Below are positions 1-9,589 of a DNA stretch of 64,000 nucleotides, piece by piece; the first letter of the stretch is position 1; every line of letters starts with the position of its first letter. Below the pieces are notes generated by a model. The model was given only the letters and a program-made list of their open reading frames with translations. It did no database searches and had not been told where the DNA came from. This stretch comes from Streptomyces sp. NBC_00190 (GTDB lineage Bacteria; Actinomycetota; Actinomycetes; Streptomycetales; Streptomycetaceae), in assembly GCF_036203305.1 (NCBI RefSeq), contig NZ_CP108131.1:124001-188000 (forward strand), given 5' to 3'. A program made the position numbers and the translations under genes.

Positions 1-471
1 TTCTGGTCCGACCTCGGCACCCTGGCCGACGCGCGCTTCCGGCAGAGCCTGGACTACGTCGGCCTGGACTTCTTCCCGGACGTGTTCCGGCCCGTCGCCG
101 CCGACCAGTTGGCAGGCGCGGTCACCGCGGTCCTCACAGCGTTCCGCCGCGTCAGCCTGCCGCAGGCCGGCATCCCGGACACCATCCCGATCCGCGTGTG
201 CGAGAACGGCTGGCCCACCGGCCCCGGCCGCGCCGAGGAGCGACAGGCCGCCACTCTCGACGCCGTCATCCGGACCGTCGCCGGCCTCGCCTCCGACCTG
301 AACATCGACGGCTATTCGCTCTTCGCCCTGCGGGACGCCGACAGCAACGCCGAAGGGCTCTTCCACCACTTCGGCCTGCTGCGCGACGACTACACGCCCA
401 AGCCGGCCTTCGCGACCTACAGGCAGCTGATCAAGGAACTGGGCAGCCCGCCGGCCACCTCGGCTCGGTGA
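1..471 (+). CDS. Glycoside-hydrolase-like protein, C-terminal part (5' end outside window)
   Basis: The reading frame is open from the first base and stops at TGA 469-471, so only about 156 C-terminal residues are visible. The sequence has the look of the second half of a TIM-barrel glycoside hydrolase: a strand ending in RVCENGWPTGPGR, where the Glu would be the candidate catalytic residue, followed by YSLFALRDADS and the terminal FGLLRDDYTPKPAFATYRQL, a segment typical of the last barrel strand and helix of GH-A-clan enzymes. The substrate cannot be told. The gene ends just before a stretch of decayed genes, so it marks the intact left border of the accessory block. Confidence 0.55.
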   Translation, partial: FWSDLGTLADARFRQSLDYVGLDFFPDVFRPVAADQLAGAVTAVLTAFRRVSLPQAGIPDTIPIRVCENGWPTGPGRAEERQAATLDAVIRTVAGLASDLNIDGYSLFALRDADSNAEGLFHHFGLLRDDYTPKPAFATYRQLIKELGSPPATSAR

Positions 472-829
472 CGCTGCGGCCACCAGGAGACGCGGTGCTG
501 TCAATTCTCAGGTGAACAGAGCCACGCTGACGAACGATCTACTCCGCGGATTGCCGACCACGACCAGCGTGAGTGCCCCGAGGACCGGCACACCAGCCCT
601 TTGACCTGCAACTTCAAGTTGGCGGGTACTCGCTCCCGAGGCGATGCCGTGCACTCGCGAGGGAGTGCTCTGCATCGTCGGTGCGCATCGGCGGCATCGA
701 GGGCGCTCAGCAGCTGGCGGCCGGGCCGTGCTGCGGCCGGGCTGCAGGGGATGGTGCGCCCCCTGGTCGTCCTCGCGCACCGGGCGCGGTGCGGGGGCCT
801 CGTCGTGGTTGGCGTACCGCTGTCTGAGC

Positions 830-1910
830 GCTCGGCCGCGGTCGAGCACCGTCTGCGGCCAGGCGGTCCGACTCGGCGTCGGTGTCGGCGTCCGGGAACG
901 GCACGAGGAGCTGCTCGGGCATCGCGGCCTGCTGGTGCGCGGTGACGTCCTACATGGCCCGGCCGGTGCGGCCGGCGGTGCGTAGCTGGGCGGCCAGCAT
1001 GGTGGAGGCGATAACTGCGCGGCCGTAGCGCAGCGGCACGCGCGGGATGTCCCAGTCCTCCAGCGGTAGCCGGGGTTTGTCGGGGTCGCCGGGGCAGGCC
1101 GGTGGCTGCTGGTCCGGGTCGGGTGCGGCTGTGGGCTGCCGCCGACGGGTCGGCGGCGGGTCGGTCAGGGACGGGAGGTGTAGAGGCGGTGGTCCGACAT
1201 GGGGCCACACACGGTATTGGGTTCGCTGATGTCCACGCAGTGCGTGGCGAGCGCGGCGTCCACGATTCGTCCAGGCCGGGATCGCGGCGGGCCGCGGAGC
1301 ACGAGGGCGAGGTGGCGGCGGGCCTCGGCGAGCAGATGCCGGCGGTGGAACCATCCGTCGCCGTTCATCACGAACACGATCGCGGTGACGTCGATGGCCG
1401 CCAAGGCGACGTCGACGATCTGGGCGACCCGGGCCCGGATCGCGACAGCAGCGGCGCGGGCGCGCTCGAGGAGGGAGTCGATGACGTCGGCATTCACTCC
1501 GGAGTTCAGGATGGCGTTCTTCTTCCACCACACGCGCAGCTGCGCGAGCGGCTGGGTCTTCCGCTTGGCGCGGGCGGGTCTTCCTCGCCGCGATCCGGTC
1601 CAGCTTGGTGCGAGCCCGTTCGGAGACCACGGACAGGAACTTCGGCTCCCCGTTGTCGTCGACGGCGGTGACGTACGCGCGCTCCAGGTCCTCACGGCAC
1701 GCTTCGATCCGCTCACCACTCCGCGCGGTCCAGGCGATCAGCTCGTGCGGGATCCCCGGCGATCTCCATCACCGGCCGGCGCCCGGCGCTGACCGTGCGC
1801 GGCTCGGTCGCCACCCCGAGCACCTCGCAGACCTCGGCAGCCACCACTTCGTTGTAGAGCGCGGAGGCGGCGACGGTGTTCTCGAAGAGGACCTCGGAGC
1901 GGACCAAGCC
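830..1910 (-). pseudogene. MobF-type relaxase (conjugative transfer) C-terminal remnant, multiply frameshifted
   Basis: Successive pieces in different minus-strand frames line up with the C-terminal half of Streptomyces plasmid MobF relaxases. They are LYNEVVAAEVCEVLGVATEP near 1860, VSERARTKLDRIAARKTRP near 1620, RVWWKKNAILNSGVN and LLERARAAAVAIRARV (about 1540-1440), FHRRHLLAEARRHLALVLRG (about 1350-1300), and PLEDWDIPRVPLRYGRAV followed by MPEQLLVPFPDADTDAESD (1070-860). The order is that of the intact protein, but at least four frame changes interrupt it and the N-terminal nickase domain is missing. The intact protein nicks plasmid DNA at oriT. This copy is dead and indicates a decayed integrative or plasmid element. 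A second remnant of the same family lies at 48506-49081. Confidence 0.7.
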
Positions 1911-2082
1911 TGTAGGTTCTCGATTCCGATGTCCTCTGGCACGGCACTGACCAGCGCCGATGCGGGCAGCGTCACGTGGTGTGCCTGCGGGTTCGTCTCA
2001 CTTCCGTATCCCTTTCCGCACCCGTCCCCCGGCAACCGTCGTGCGGATGCCGGGGGAGGGCGGCCGAGCGTTACAAGGCTCG

Positions 2083-2270
2083 TCAGGTAAGTCGGCCGCG
2101 TATCCGCCAGAAGGAAGCCGCGGCCAGCAACCCGGCGAGTACGGTGAAGAGCGCGGTCTCCGTCCACTGGAAGGTCCAGTAGCGGTCGGCGGGATGCTCG
2201 GTCACCTCGACGTGGATGTTCTCCTTGGCCAGGCAGGCCGGCATGTTGCCAAGGACTGGTTGTTGGTGCA
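2083..2270 (-). pseudogene. Membrane-protein C-terminal scrap
   Basis: The minus-strand frame ends in a tail of about 55 residues with one clear hydrophobic segment, ETALFTVLAGLLAAASFW, followed by a basic end, RIRGRLT. No upstream coding sequence matches it. It looks like the last transmembrane helix of a larger membrane protein, cut off where DNA-ligase sequence begins on the other strand. The family was not recognised. Confidence 0.3.
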
Positions 2271-2279
2271 GTCCTGGTA

Positions 2280-2803
2280 CCTCGCGCAGGCGCGGGAGTG
2301 GCTGGAGACCTGGACGGATGTGTCCGGAGTCGAAGGCATCCTGGTCAAGGGGAAGGACCAGCGCTACCTGCCGAACCATCGGGGGTGGACAAAGATCCGG
2401 CGCCGGGACACCACCGAGGCGCGGTCATCGGCGCTATCACTGGCACACTCCCCCGCCCCCAACTCCTCATCCTCGGCCGCCACGACGCGGCGCGCCGACT
2501 ACGGACCGTTGCCAGGCGGTGCCGCTGTGGCCGAATCAGGCCCGCCAGGTCGGCGAGCACCTGGCCGCCACCGACCACGGACACCCATGGGAGGACGTCC
2601 GGTTCGCAGCGTCCTGGCGGTCCCGCGACATGCTGGACGCGACCCTGGCCCACCCGGACCTGGTCGCGGAGATCAGCGCCGACCGATTCATCGACCGTGG
2701 CGGGGTCTTCAGGCACCCCCTCAGGTTCAAGCGACTGCGCCTGGACGTGGGAGTACAGGACGTCCCGGCCTTGGAGCAGGGGCCTGTTGCTTCAGCCGGT
2801 TGA
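2280..2803 (+). pseudogene. ATP-dependent DNA ligase, C-terminal remnant with two frameshifts
   Basis: Three plus-strand frames read in order as the C-terminal part of a Streptomyces ATP-dependent DNA ligase. The first carries VEGILVKGKDQRYLP and RGWTKIRRRDTTEA (2320-2420), the second AVIGAITGTLPRPQLLILGR (2423-2490), and the third DLVAEISADRFIDRGGVFRHP (2650-2715). The VEG-VVKG type motif and the K-R motif are those of the nucleotidyltransferase domain. The 5' half with the AMP-binding lysine is missing, and no single frame spans the region, so this is not functional. Confidence 0.65.
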
Positions 2804-2959
2804 TATCCCCCGCGGCACGAGATGAGGTGTCGCGGTAGTGGGGCGCATGAGGGCAGCCCTGGGTGGCACACGAGCTTCCTCACCCGATGTGGGGCCCCCT
2901 TCGCTGCGCACGACCAATAGCCGGTTTCGCATGGGCAGCCGCCCCAGCCCCCGGGTCCG

Positions 2960-3104
2960 GACCCGGGCCCTGACGGACCGGTCGCTGCTGGCCCACGACG
3001 TGGTCTGGGCGGCCGCGGGAACCCCGCACTCGGTGTTCCCGATGGCCCCGCAGGACCTGATCACTAACGCGGGCGCCACGCTGACCGACGTCCGCGAACG
3101 CTGA
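2960..3104 (+). pseudogene. YbaK/EbsC-type aminoacyl-tRNA deacylase, C-terminal scrap
   Basis: The frame ends at TGA 3102-3104. Its last 40 or so residues contain LLAHDVVWAAAGTPHSVFPM followed by APQDLITNAGATLTDV. The VWAAAGTPHAVFP pattern is the conserved C-terminal signature of the YbaK/proline-tRNA deacylase superfamily. The preceding residues of the open frame do not look like this family, so only the tail is preserved. Confidence 0.5.
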
Positions 3105-3155
3105 CCGGCCGCTCCGGTACAGCCCCGCCCTGCAGTCCACGGGACGGGGTCCACG

Positions 3156-3530
3156 TCAGGAGGCGGACAGCACCGCCGCCACGATCGGTCCCGCCGCGTC
3201 GCCGCCGTGGCCGCCGGCCTGGACCATCGCCGCCGCGGCCACGTCGTCGCTGTACCCCGTGAACCAGCTGTCCGGGCTGCCCGCTCCGTCGACCTCGGCC
3301 GAGCCGGTCTTCGCGCCCTTGTCGCCGCCGACCGAGGACATCGCGCCCGCGGCCATACCGCTGGTCGCCGTCAGCCGCATCATCGAAACCAGCTGCTGGC
3401 GCACCGACGGCTTCACCGCGCGCGCCGCGCTCGCGACCGGCCGGTTGTCGAGCTCCGGCGAGACCAGCAGGGGCTGGCGGAACCGGCCGCTGCGGGCCGT
3501 GGCCGTGATGTTTCCACGCAGTCCCCTCCC
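3156..3530 (-). pseudogene. Penicillin-binding protein transpeptidase domain, C-terminal scrap
   Basis: A minus-strand frame of about 120 residues contains the transpeptidase KTG box in GAKTGSAEVDG. This is followed by SWFTGYSDDVAAAAMVQAGG and an Ala-rich C-terminus, as in class B PBPs or PbpA-like proteins of Streptomyces. It is preceded by PLLVSPELDNRPVASAARAV, also typical. The SxxK and SxN motifs would lie upstream, where the sequence is unrelated, so this is the severed 3' end of a cell-wall cross-linking gene. Confidence 0.6.
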
Positions 3531-3841
3531 CCGGAAACACAGTTCCCTGAACACGTTCAAAGAACTTCAGGTGCAGACCTTACGTTGCACGAGCGAGCGA
3601 AGTACAGCTTGTTACCGGACGGGAACCCCTCGGATCCGGCCTTGCGCGGGCCCGTCAGGTCCCGGACCCGGCCCCGGGACCCGGCTGTCCAGCCGGAACC
3701 ACCGCCGAAGCGGCCCGCCCACCACAGCAGCGTCGTCGTCGTCGTCCACAATCCACGGCCGATTGGTCACACCATCACGAACGGCCGATCCTCACACCAG
3801 TCACGGCCAACCAGAATTTCAACGTGCTCGTGATACGAGCT

Positions 3842-5245
3842 CTACGGGTCCAAGCGAAGTTCTGTGATGGACTGCGTGAACTGATCGCGAATAAGCGGGT
3901 CAACATCCTGCACTTTCTCACCTTGCTCCAGGTTCCCGGCTCCAAACGTTGTGGACAGGTATGGAGCGGCTGCCGACGTCGCCTCCATCGCATCAAGGCG
4001 CATAACGGTATAGGCGAAGGGAGTGTTTTGACTTCCGCTTCCAAATGCCGTGGGCATGTACGGAGGGGCCGGAGTCTTTGTCAGCATTGCATCAAAGTGC
4101 ACAATTGTATGCGCGAAGGGTTCGTCTCCCAACTCCTTCCTGGCCAAGCTGGTGGGTGCAAAATCTGTTCGCGTGCAGACATTCGGTGCCGATGGGGCTG
4201 GCGCGCATGTTCCAGGATCCAAATCTCCGGTAGGCGTAGACATCGAAATGTATGCCGTCAGTCGAACGATGGCCTGCCCGCTATCACGTGCGTCGAATAC
4301 GAACGAGGAAGTCCGCGTTTCTCCTGGAGCCAACGACTCTCCGGTGGCCAACAGGTCGTCGAAGCTGAGCAGTGATGCAAATTTTCCAAAATGCCTACGG
4401 TTTGGCTCCGATAGATCCAACGTTGCGCTTGCATCTTGAGCGGTCATTCCCTCCGCCGACTCTGCTCGGTGCCCTGAGACTACGTAAATGGCGCCGAGAG
4501 ATTCCGCTGGCGCCGCCCCGTTGTTTTTCAGCGTTACAACACCTCGCACCCTGGTGGTTCCGCGCGAGGAATTGATCTTTTCCAGCTTGGTGGAAATGTC
4601 AACTCTAGGGCGTTCGTGTACAGGCTTATAGAAAGTCATGTAGGACCACTGCGCAAATCCCAGAAGTGGAAGCAGGGTGCCCAGCGCCACCCAACCGAAG
4701 TTCACGTGACCATATACTGCAGCACTCACCAGCATCACGACGATGCACACAAATAGGGCGAACGCGAGTGTCAGCCATTCCATGTCGAGAGTCGGGCTGT
4801 GTAGGTCGATCCAGATTGGAATGAATAGCATGGGCAGAGCAGCCGCCTGCGATAGCAATACGATTGGGTAATGCCAGGGATTTCTATTCGTGACCCTTGG
4901 CGCGGCGCTTACTCCCGGACGCCGTCGCTGCTGGTTGCGTGCGGCCCGAATGGCGGCAGTAATAGCTCTCGGCCTGCACGCCTGATGAGCGTTGCGCGGC
5001 AGGTATTGGCGGATTCTTCGAATAGAGCTGGCGAGAGGGCTTCCTGGGTACATTTGGAGCAGTGCAACGACATTGAGGGCTACAATTAGGAACCTGAGGA
5101 GTGCCGAGATAACCTGCTCCTTTCCGTAAACTCGTACGTCGTAGATTCCGCTCCACGTGAAGAGGGCGACTTCGGTCAGGAGCATGGCTACGAGTAGCCC
5201 AGAGAGGAACCAATAGCGCACAGGTGTCGTCTGCTTGCTGATCAT
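3842..5245 (-). CDS. Orphan multi-spanning membrane protein with extracytoplasmic domain, atypical codon use
   Basis: A 467-residue frame with ATG at 5245. The N-terminal half has about four hydrophobic segments: near residues 11-30 (FLSGLLVAMLLTEVALF), 47-65, 125-145 (ALPMLFIPIWI), 153-175 and 180-197 in pairs. After residue 205 there is a soluble domain of about 250 residues beginning VDISTKLEKINSSRGTTRV and containing TLKNNGAAPAESLGAIYVVS, which reads like a beta-rich domain with an unstructured tail. I do not recognise the family. Codon use is unlike its neighbours, with many A- or T-ending codons such as ATT, GTT, AAT, TCT and CTA, so the GC at third positions is visibly lower. That suggests recent transfer. 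It stands alone between remnants. Confidence 0.75.
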   Translation of the reverse strand: MISKQTTPVRYWFLSGLLVAMLLTEVALFTWSGIYDVRVYGKEQVISALLRFLIVALNVVALLQMYPGSPLASSIRRIRQYLPRNAHQACRPRAITAAIRAARNQQRRRPGVSAAPRVTNRNPWHYPIVLLSQAAALPMLFIPIWIDLHSPTLDMEWLTLAFALFVCIVVMLVSAAVYGHVNFGWVALGTLLPLLGFAQWSYMTFYKPVHERPRVDISTKLEKINSSRGTTRVRGVVTLKNNGAAPAESLGAIYVVSGHRAESAEGMTAQDASATLDLSEPNRRHFGKFASLLSFDDLLATGESLAPGETRTSSFVFDARDSGQAIVRLTAYISMSTPTGDLDPGTCAPAPSAPNVCTRTDFAPTSLARKELGDEPFAHTIVHFDAMLTKTPAPPYMPTAFGSGSQNTPFAYTVMRLDAMEATSAAAPYLSTTFGAGNLEQGEKVQDVDPLIRDQFTQSITELRLDP

Positions 5246-5489
5246 GCAGGCCCATTTCAGTTGTTGATGTTAAGGAGCTGGTTGCGCACAGTCCGCAGAC
5301 TGGCGCCGGTCTGACGGGACCTCCCGAGCTGGCCCCGAGGGTGGAGCCGACCGTCACCCGTGGCCGTAGCCGACACGAGGCTGCCCCCGGCCATGGCGAG
5401 CGCGGGGTCCCCTCTGGCAGGTGGATCTGGCCGACGTGGGCGGAGGTAACGGGGGCGCGCGCCCCGCCCCCAGCGCGGGCGAGGCGCAA

Positions 5490-6300
5490 CTGCGCGGTGC
5501 AGGTTCTTCTTGATCACGGCCCAGTGATAGTGGAGACGTACAGGCGCCCGGCCGCAGGCCGTGGAGCATCTCACCCTGCTGGGTGAGCCCCTTCACCGGA
5601 GAAACGATCAATCGCTGGCCCATGCGCAGGCCACAGCGGTGGCACCCCAAGAATGCTGCTCGTACGGGCCTGCTGTAGCGATGCCTCACCCTTGCGGGCG
5701 ATGCGGACGACGATGCGTTTGCCGCGTGGCCATTTCCGCAGTTCAGGTATGCCGTAAGCATCGGCGTGCAGTTTCCTGGGCTTGAAGTGGCGGCCGCGCG
5801 ATGGGGATCGCGTCTCGTTTGGTGACCGAGCATGATGGACTTCAGTGCCTGGCCATCGTGGGTGTTGGCGGCCGAGAGGCCGACGAGGAGAGGCAGCCCT
5901 GCCGCGTCCGACAGGACCTGCATCTTGGAACCCGGCTTGGCCCGGTCCAGGGGCTCGGACCTATGAGTTCGCCTTTTAGCCCTGATGTGAGCAGAGTCGA
6001 GGACCGCTGGGGAAAGGTCGAGCAGTCCCGCGTCGTCAAGCCGGTGGAGGATCTCTTCGTGGAGCCGGCCCCATACTCCGGCTCCCGACCAGATCAGGAA
6101 CCGGCGGTGGGCTGTCTTCGATATCCCGAAGCAGGCGGCGGTGACCACCGCTGCCCAGTACGTAGATGATCGCGGCGAACAACGTCCCATCAGGCGCGTC
6201 CTGCGGCCGCACCCTCGAGGGCGGGATCAGCGGCTCCGCCATCTCCCACAACCCGCCCGGAACGCTCCACCCCCACGTACCCCGCCCCATGAACGCGGCC
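5490..6300 (-). pseudogene. IS5-family transposase, frameshifted remnant
   Basis: Minus-strand pieces follow the order of a Streptomyces IS5-type DDE transposase. They are LWEMAEPLIPPSRVRPQ and TLFAAIIYVLGSG near 6270-6170, then CFGISKTAHRRFLIWSGAG, VWGRLHEEILHRLDDAGLLD, VLDSAHIRAKR (first catalytic Asp), PGSKMQVLSDAAGLPLLVG and ANTHDGQALKSIM (second Asp, about 6110-5790). A frame change then leads into KLHADAYGIPELRKWPRGKR. Several indels separate the pieces and the C-terminal Glu region is not recognisable, so the element is inactive. The 5246-5490 stretch beyond it holds no recognisable coding sequence. Confidence 0.7.
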
Positions 6301-6449
6301 GAGTCGCCTGTGACCCGGCAGGGAAGGGCCGCAGGGCAAGGCGGGTGAACATTGGGCGATTCGTTGTCCCACAGAGGTGTGGTCGGGGGATAAGGACGAG
6401 AAGGATCGGCAGTCGGCAGGGCGGCCTCAGCGAGCAACGAGGGTGAGAC

Positions 6450-7166
6450 ATGGCAGTCATCGGCACCTGGAATATGGAGAACCTCTACCGGTTCGGTGGC
6501 CGCTTCGGGACCAAGGACGAGCCCGTGTACGGGGCAAAGCTCCAGGCCGACGACCACAACGACCCGACCTGCCGCATAGAACCCCGCGCCCTCGCGGTAC
6601 ACCTCGAACCCGCCCCCGGTCACTCCTGGACGTCGTGGCGTGCCATCTGAAATCCAAGCTGCGGTCCTTCCCCGACGGCCGCTTCAGCCCTCGCGACGAG
6701 GGCAGACACGCCCGCTACGCCGTCTACGCCCTGTGGTAGCGGCGCCGAGGCCGTCACGGTACGGGCCCTGGCCGACGAGCTCCTAGCCGGTGACGGCGAG
6801 GCCCGCGATGTCGCCGTGCGCGGCGATATCAACGACGAGCCGACTGCGGCCACGACCGAGATCCTCCTCGGCCCGCCCGGCCCCCAGATCGGCACCTCCG
6901 GCTTCGAGCGCCCCGACCAGGGCGATCAATCCCGTCTGTGGAACCTCCCCACGCATCCACGAAGACCAGCACCACTCCCGCATCCGCGCCGGCCAACCAG
7001 AACTCATCGACCACATCCTGGTCAGGCATGCCCCGATGGACCGCGGCGAGCACGCCTTCACCGGGCCCAAACCCCCCTGCACTCCGTCAGTGACGACCCC
7101 ACCGCACGCCGGGACAAACCCGCCTTCGACCACACCCCCGTCCTCGCCACCCTCCGCTACCCCTGA
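6450..7166 (+). pseudogene. Endonuclease/exonuclease/phosphatase-family protein, internally deleted and frameshifted
   Basis: The start is intact: GGGTGAG precedes ATG 6450, and the first residues MAVIGTWNMENLYRFGGRFG are the standard N-terminus of EEP-fold (DNase I-like) proteins, with the N of WNMEN as a catalytic residue. The middle of the gene is missing. The sequence resumes with VACHLKSKLRSFPDGRFSPR near 6640, stops at 6739, and continues in other frames with DVAVRGDINDEPTAATTEIL (6806-6865) and TARRDKPAFDHTPVLATLRY (7100-7160). The last segment holds the D-H end motif. At least two frameshifts plus the deletion make it a pseudogene. Confidence 0.7.
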
Positions 7167-7407
7167 AACGCCCCGCCGTAATTGGCGGACCTGCCAAGAG
7201 ACGGAGACCTCCTGGCCGTCCCCGTCCAAGACGGCTGCCGGCCCGGCCGCTGTCTGCCCCTGTCCAGCGCGGAACTTGCGCCGGGCAGCCGACCTGAGCG
7301 GTCATTGCTCCGCTACCGCAGCGGGCGGGCACATACCGCACCAAGCAGCCCCATCGACACGACCACACCCCGGCCGTGCCGCTCCCACCGCATCCAGAGG
7401 ATGACCC

Positions 7408-8415
7408 ATGCCGCTCAAGAAATACGGTGTCCTAGCCGCCCGGGCCGTCGACCGGCGCCGCGAGGGGTCCAGCGATACCCCGCACTACCAGATCCACCTC
7501 ACCGACAACGCCGGCACCCACTACCGGGCCGCCGTCAACGTCGAGTCACAGCAAGCACCCTCGGAGCTGCTGTACCTGGCCGACGACGACTTCCGCCACC
7601 CCGTGACCGAGCTGCTCCCGCCAGCAGGCAGCGGATGGACGGCCCTGGCGTCGCAGCCGGGGAAGGCCAGCCTGGACTTCATCCGCGGCAACCTGTTCGA
7701 CCCCGCCTCGATGCGACTGCTCCCGCCCGATCTCGAGGGCGCCGACAACGACCTGGCCGACCTGCTCGACCATTACGTGCAGCGAGCCATCGCCGACCCC
7801 ACCGCCGCCCTCTACGTCTTCGGGCAACGGTTCGGTCCCGAGGCGAACACCGCCGACAAGGTGTTCGGGTTCCGGCCCGGCAACGGCGTCCACGACATCC
7901 ACATGAACCAGGGCAACAGCGGGCGCTTCCGCTCCGACAACGGCGTCTGGCAGGACGGCGCCATGCTTGTGCACCTGCCCGCCGAAAACCGCTGGGTCGC
8001 GGTCTTCCTGGCCTTCCAGTCCCAGGCCTGGCACACCGACGACACCACCGGCCACCCCATCGACACCGCACCACCCCGCCCCGGCCACCGCGAGGAACCC
8101 CTGCGGATCATGGCCGCACTGGTCAACCCCCCCGGTCCGGCACCCGAAGCCGAAACCGTCACCGTACTCAACGCCTCCCCCATGCCGGTCAACCTCCAGG
8201 GCTGGCACCTCGCCGACCGCGACCAGCAGACCCTCCCGCTCCCCGCCGGCCCGCTCCAGCCCGGCGCCACCCTCACCGTTCCGGGCGGCAACGGATTCCA
8301 CCTCGGCAACCAAGGCGGCACGATCACCCTCCTCAACCCGGACGGCCTCAAAGTCCACGGCGTCTCCTACACCTCGCGACAAGCCGAACGCGAGGGACAG
8401 ACCATCACCTTCTGA
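7408..8415 (+). CDS. YukJ/DUF2278-family protein with C-terminal lamin-tail domain
   Basis: A 335-residue protein; AGAGGATG lies 6-12 bases before ATG 7408. The first 220 residues are a clear DUF2278 (YukJ) domain: MPLKKYGVLAARAVDRR, HYQIHL, SELLYLADDDFRHP, IRGNLFDPASMRLLPPDLEG, NDLADLLDHYVQRAI, FGFRPGNGVHDIHMNQGN, DNGVWQDGAM and FLAFQSQAWHTDD. The conserved His and Asn in GVHDIHMNQGN suggest a hydrolase- or nuclease-like site, but the family's activity is not established. Residues about 245-335 (VTVLNASPMPVNLQGWHLAD, then LTVPGGNGFHLGNQGGTITL) fit a lamin-tail (LTD) beta-sandwich, a fold often attached to secreted nucleases and binding modules. No signal peptide is seen. The gene is alone between two remnants and reads clean throughout. 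Confidence 0.85.
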   Translation: MPLKKYGVLAARAVDRRREGSSDTPHYQIHLTDNAGTHYRAAVNVESQQAPSELLYLADDDFRHPVTELLPPAGSGWTALASQPGKASLDFIRGNLFDPASMRLLPPDLEGADNDLADLLDHYVQRAIADPTAALYVFGQRFGPEANTADKVFGFRPGNGVHDIHMNQGNSGRFRSDNGVWQDGAMLVHLPAENRWVAVFLAFQSQAWHTDDTTGHPIDTAPPRPGHREEPLRIMAALVNPPGPAPEAETVTVLNASPMPVNLQGWHLADRDQQTLPLPAGPLQPGATLTVPGGNGFHLGNQGGTITLLNPDGLKVHGVSYTSRQAEREGQTITF

Positions 8416-8619
8416 ACACCACCAGCCCATAAGCCCCACCAGTGCCCTCGCGCGCCGACCAAAGCGACATGATCGGCGGGTGAGGGCGGTCTTCGCCCGG
8501 CTGTCCCGGAAACATGTCGGCCTCGGAGCGCTCCTTCACCCGCGTCGGCGAACCGGGGCGGCCTGACCGCTGGGCGCGGGTTCCGAAAGGCGAACATGTC
8601 CGGAATGCTTCGAGAAACC

Positions 8620-9122
8620 TTCGCCGAAGCGCCGCCGCGGTGCTTCCACGAGCGGCCATACCTCCTTCTTCCCACTCCACGGCATGCTCGTCTCTCTCAA
8701 GCGCACGACGGGCAGGAGCTTGCCAGGACCAGCCGTGCCGTCTCAGCAGCCGCCACACCGTCGCTGTCGACAGGCGGACGCGGAGCCGGCGACGGATGAC
8801 CGCCTGGACCCGGACCAGGGTCTACCGCTGGCCCTCGAATCCCGTGAGCGGCCGGCCCTTTACCCAGCTCTTCTTCCAGCAGCGTGAACTGGCCATCCGA
8901 GATTCGCGGCGCGTTCGCGGGCCCGGAAGACCTCAGGCCCTTGAGGCCTTCTTCCCGCCAGGCCCGGCGCCAGCGTTCCACCGAACGCTCACCGACCCGT
9001 AACTCTTTTGCGATCACTGTGGTCTTCTCACCCGCCGCGAACCGCTCGCCGACCCCAAGCCGGACCCGTTCACGAGACGCCCGACGCTCAACGTTCAGGC
9101 CCCCACCCTGCGCATACCGCAT
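8620..9122 (-). pseudogene. IS630-family transposase, N-terminal part only
   Basis: Starting at ATG 9122, the minus strand reads MRYAQGGGLNVERRASRERV, then KTTVIAKELRVGERSVERWR and FTLLEEELGKGPAAHGI. This is the winged-helix N-terminal domain of Streptomyces IS630-type transposases. After frame changes it continues as MWRLLRRHGWSWQAPARRAL and RDEHAVE (8758-8680). The DDE catalytic part is missing; sequence from 8440 to 8620 is not recognisable. The element is dead. Confidence 0.65.
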
Positions 9123-9589
9123 AGCACCGGCCTACGGCAGGGATCACCACCCGTCACTACCCGACGCCAACCCGAGAACCTCAGTAACCGCCCCGGCCGC
9201 GGTCACCCGCCACCCCGACCACCTCGCTGTCCACGAGTGGCTGCGTAACTGAGAAGGGGGCTCTGGCACAGATCTTGGGGAGCGGTCGCGGAGGGTTGCA
9301 ACGGTGTTCGAATGCGCTCGGTGATTGGCTACCCAAGGGCTCGGTAGTCAGGTAACGGATGAATCAGCCTGCGGTGTTCCGCTACGTACCGATCGCCGTG
9401 GATTGCCGGCATCGCCCAGTGCCACGCCTCGTCGTGAAAGATCAGGCCGCGGTACGGCGCCTCAGCGGTTCGTATGGGTATCGCGCGAGTGTTCCGCACC
9501 GCGGCTGCACTGCCGGGGCAGTTACGAAACTGTTGCCGGAACTGTGGGCTCCGGCACAGCACTCGCTCCCACAGCCCTGCTGGAGTCGG
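9123..9589. other. Non-coding stretch between IS630 remnant and a membrane-protein gene
   Basis: About 470 bases without a supportable gene. It probably contains the outer end of the IS630 remnant, and the 9235-9350 part has the AT-richer look of another IS end. No inverted repeat partner was found in the window. Confidence 0.3.

Noticed and set aside
3557..3751. Small minus-strand frame of 64 codons
   Set aside because: Composition is low-complexity (poly-Thr, Gly/Arg), no ribosome site and no known family.
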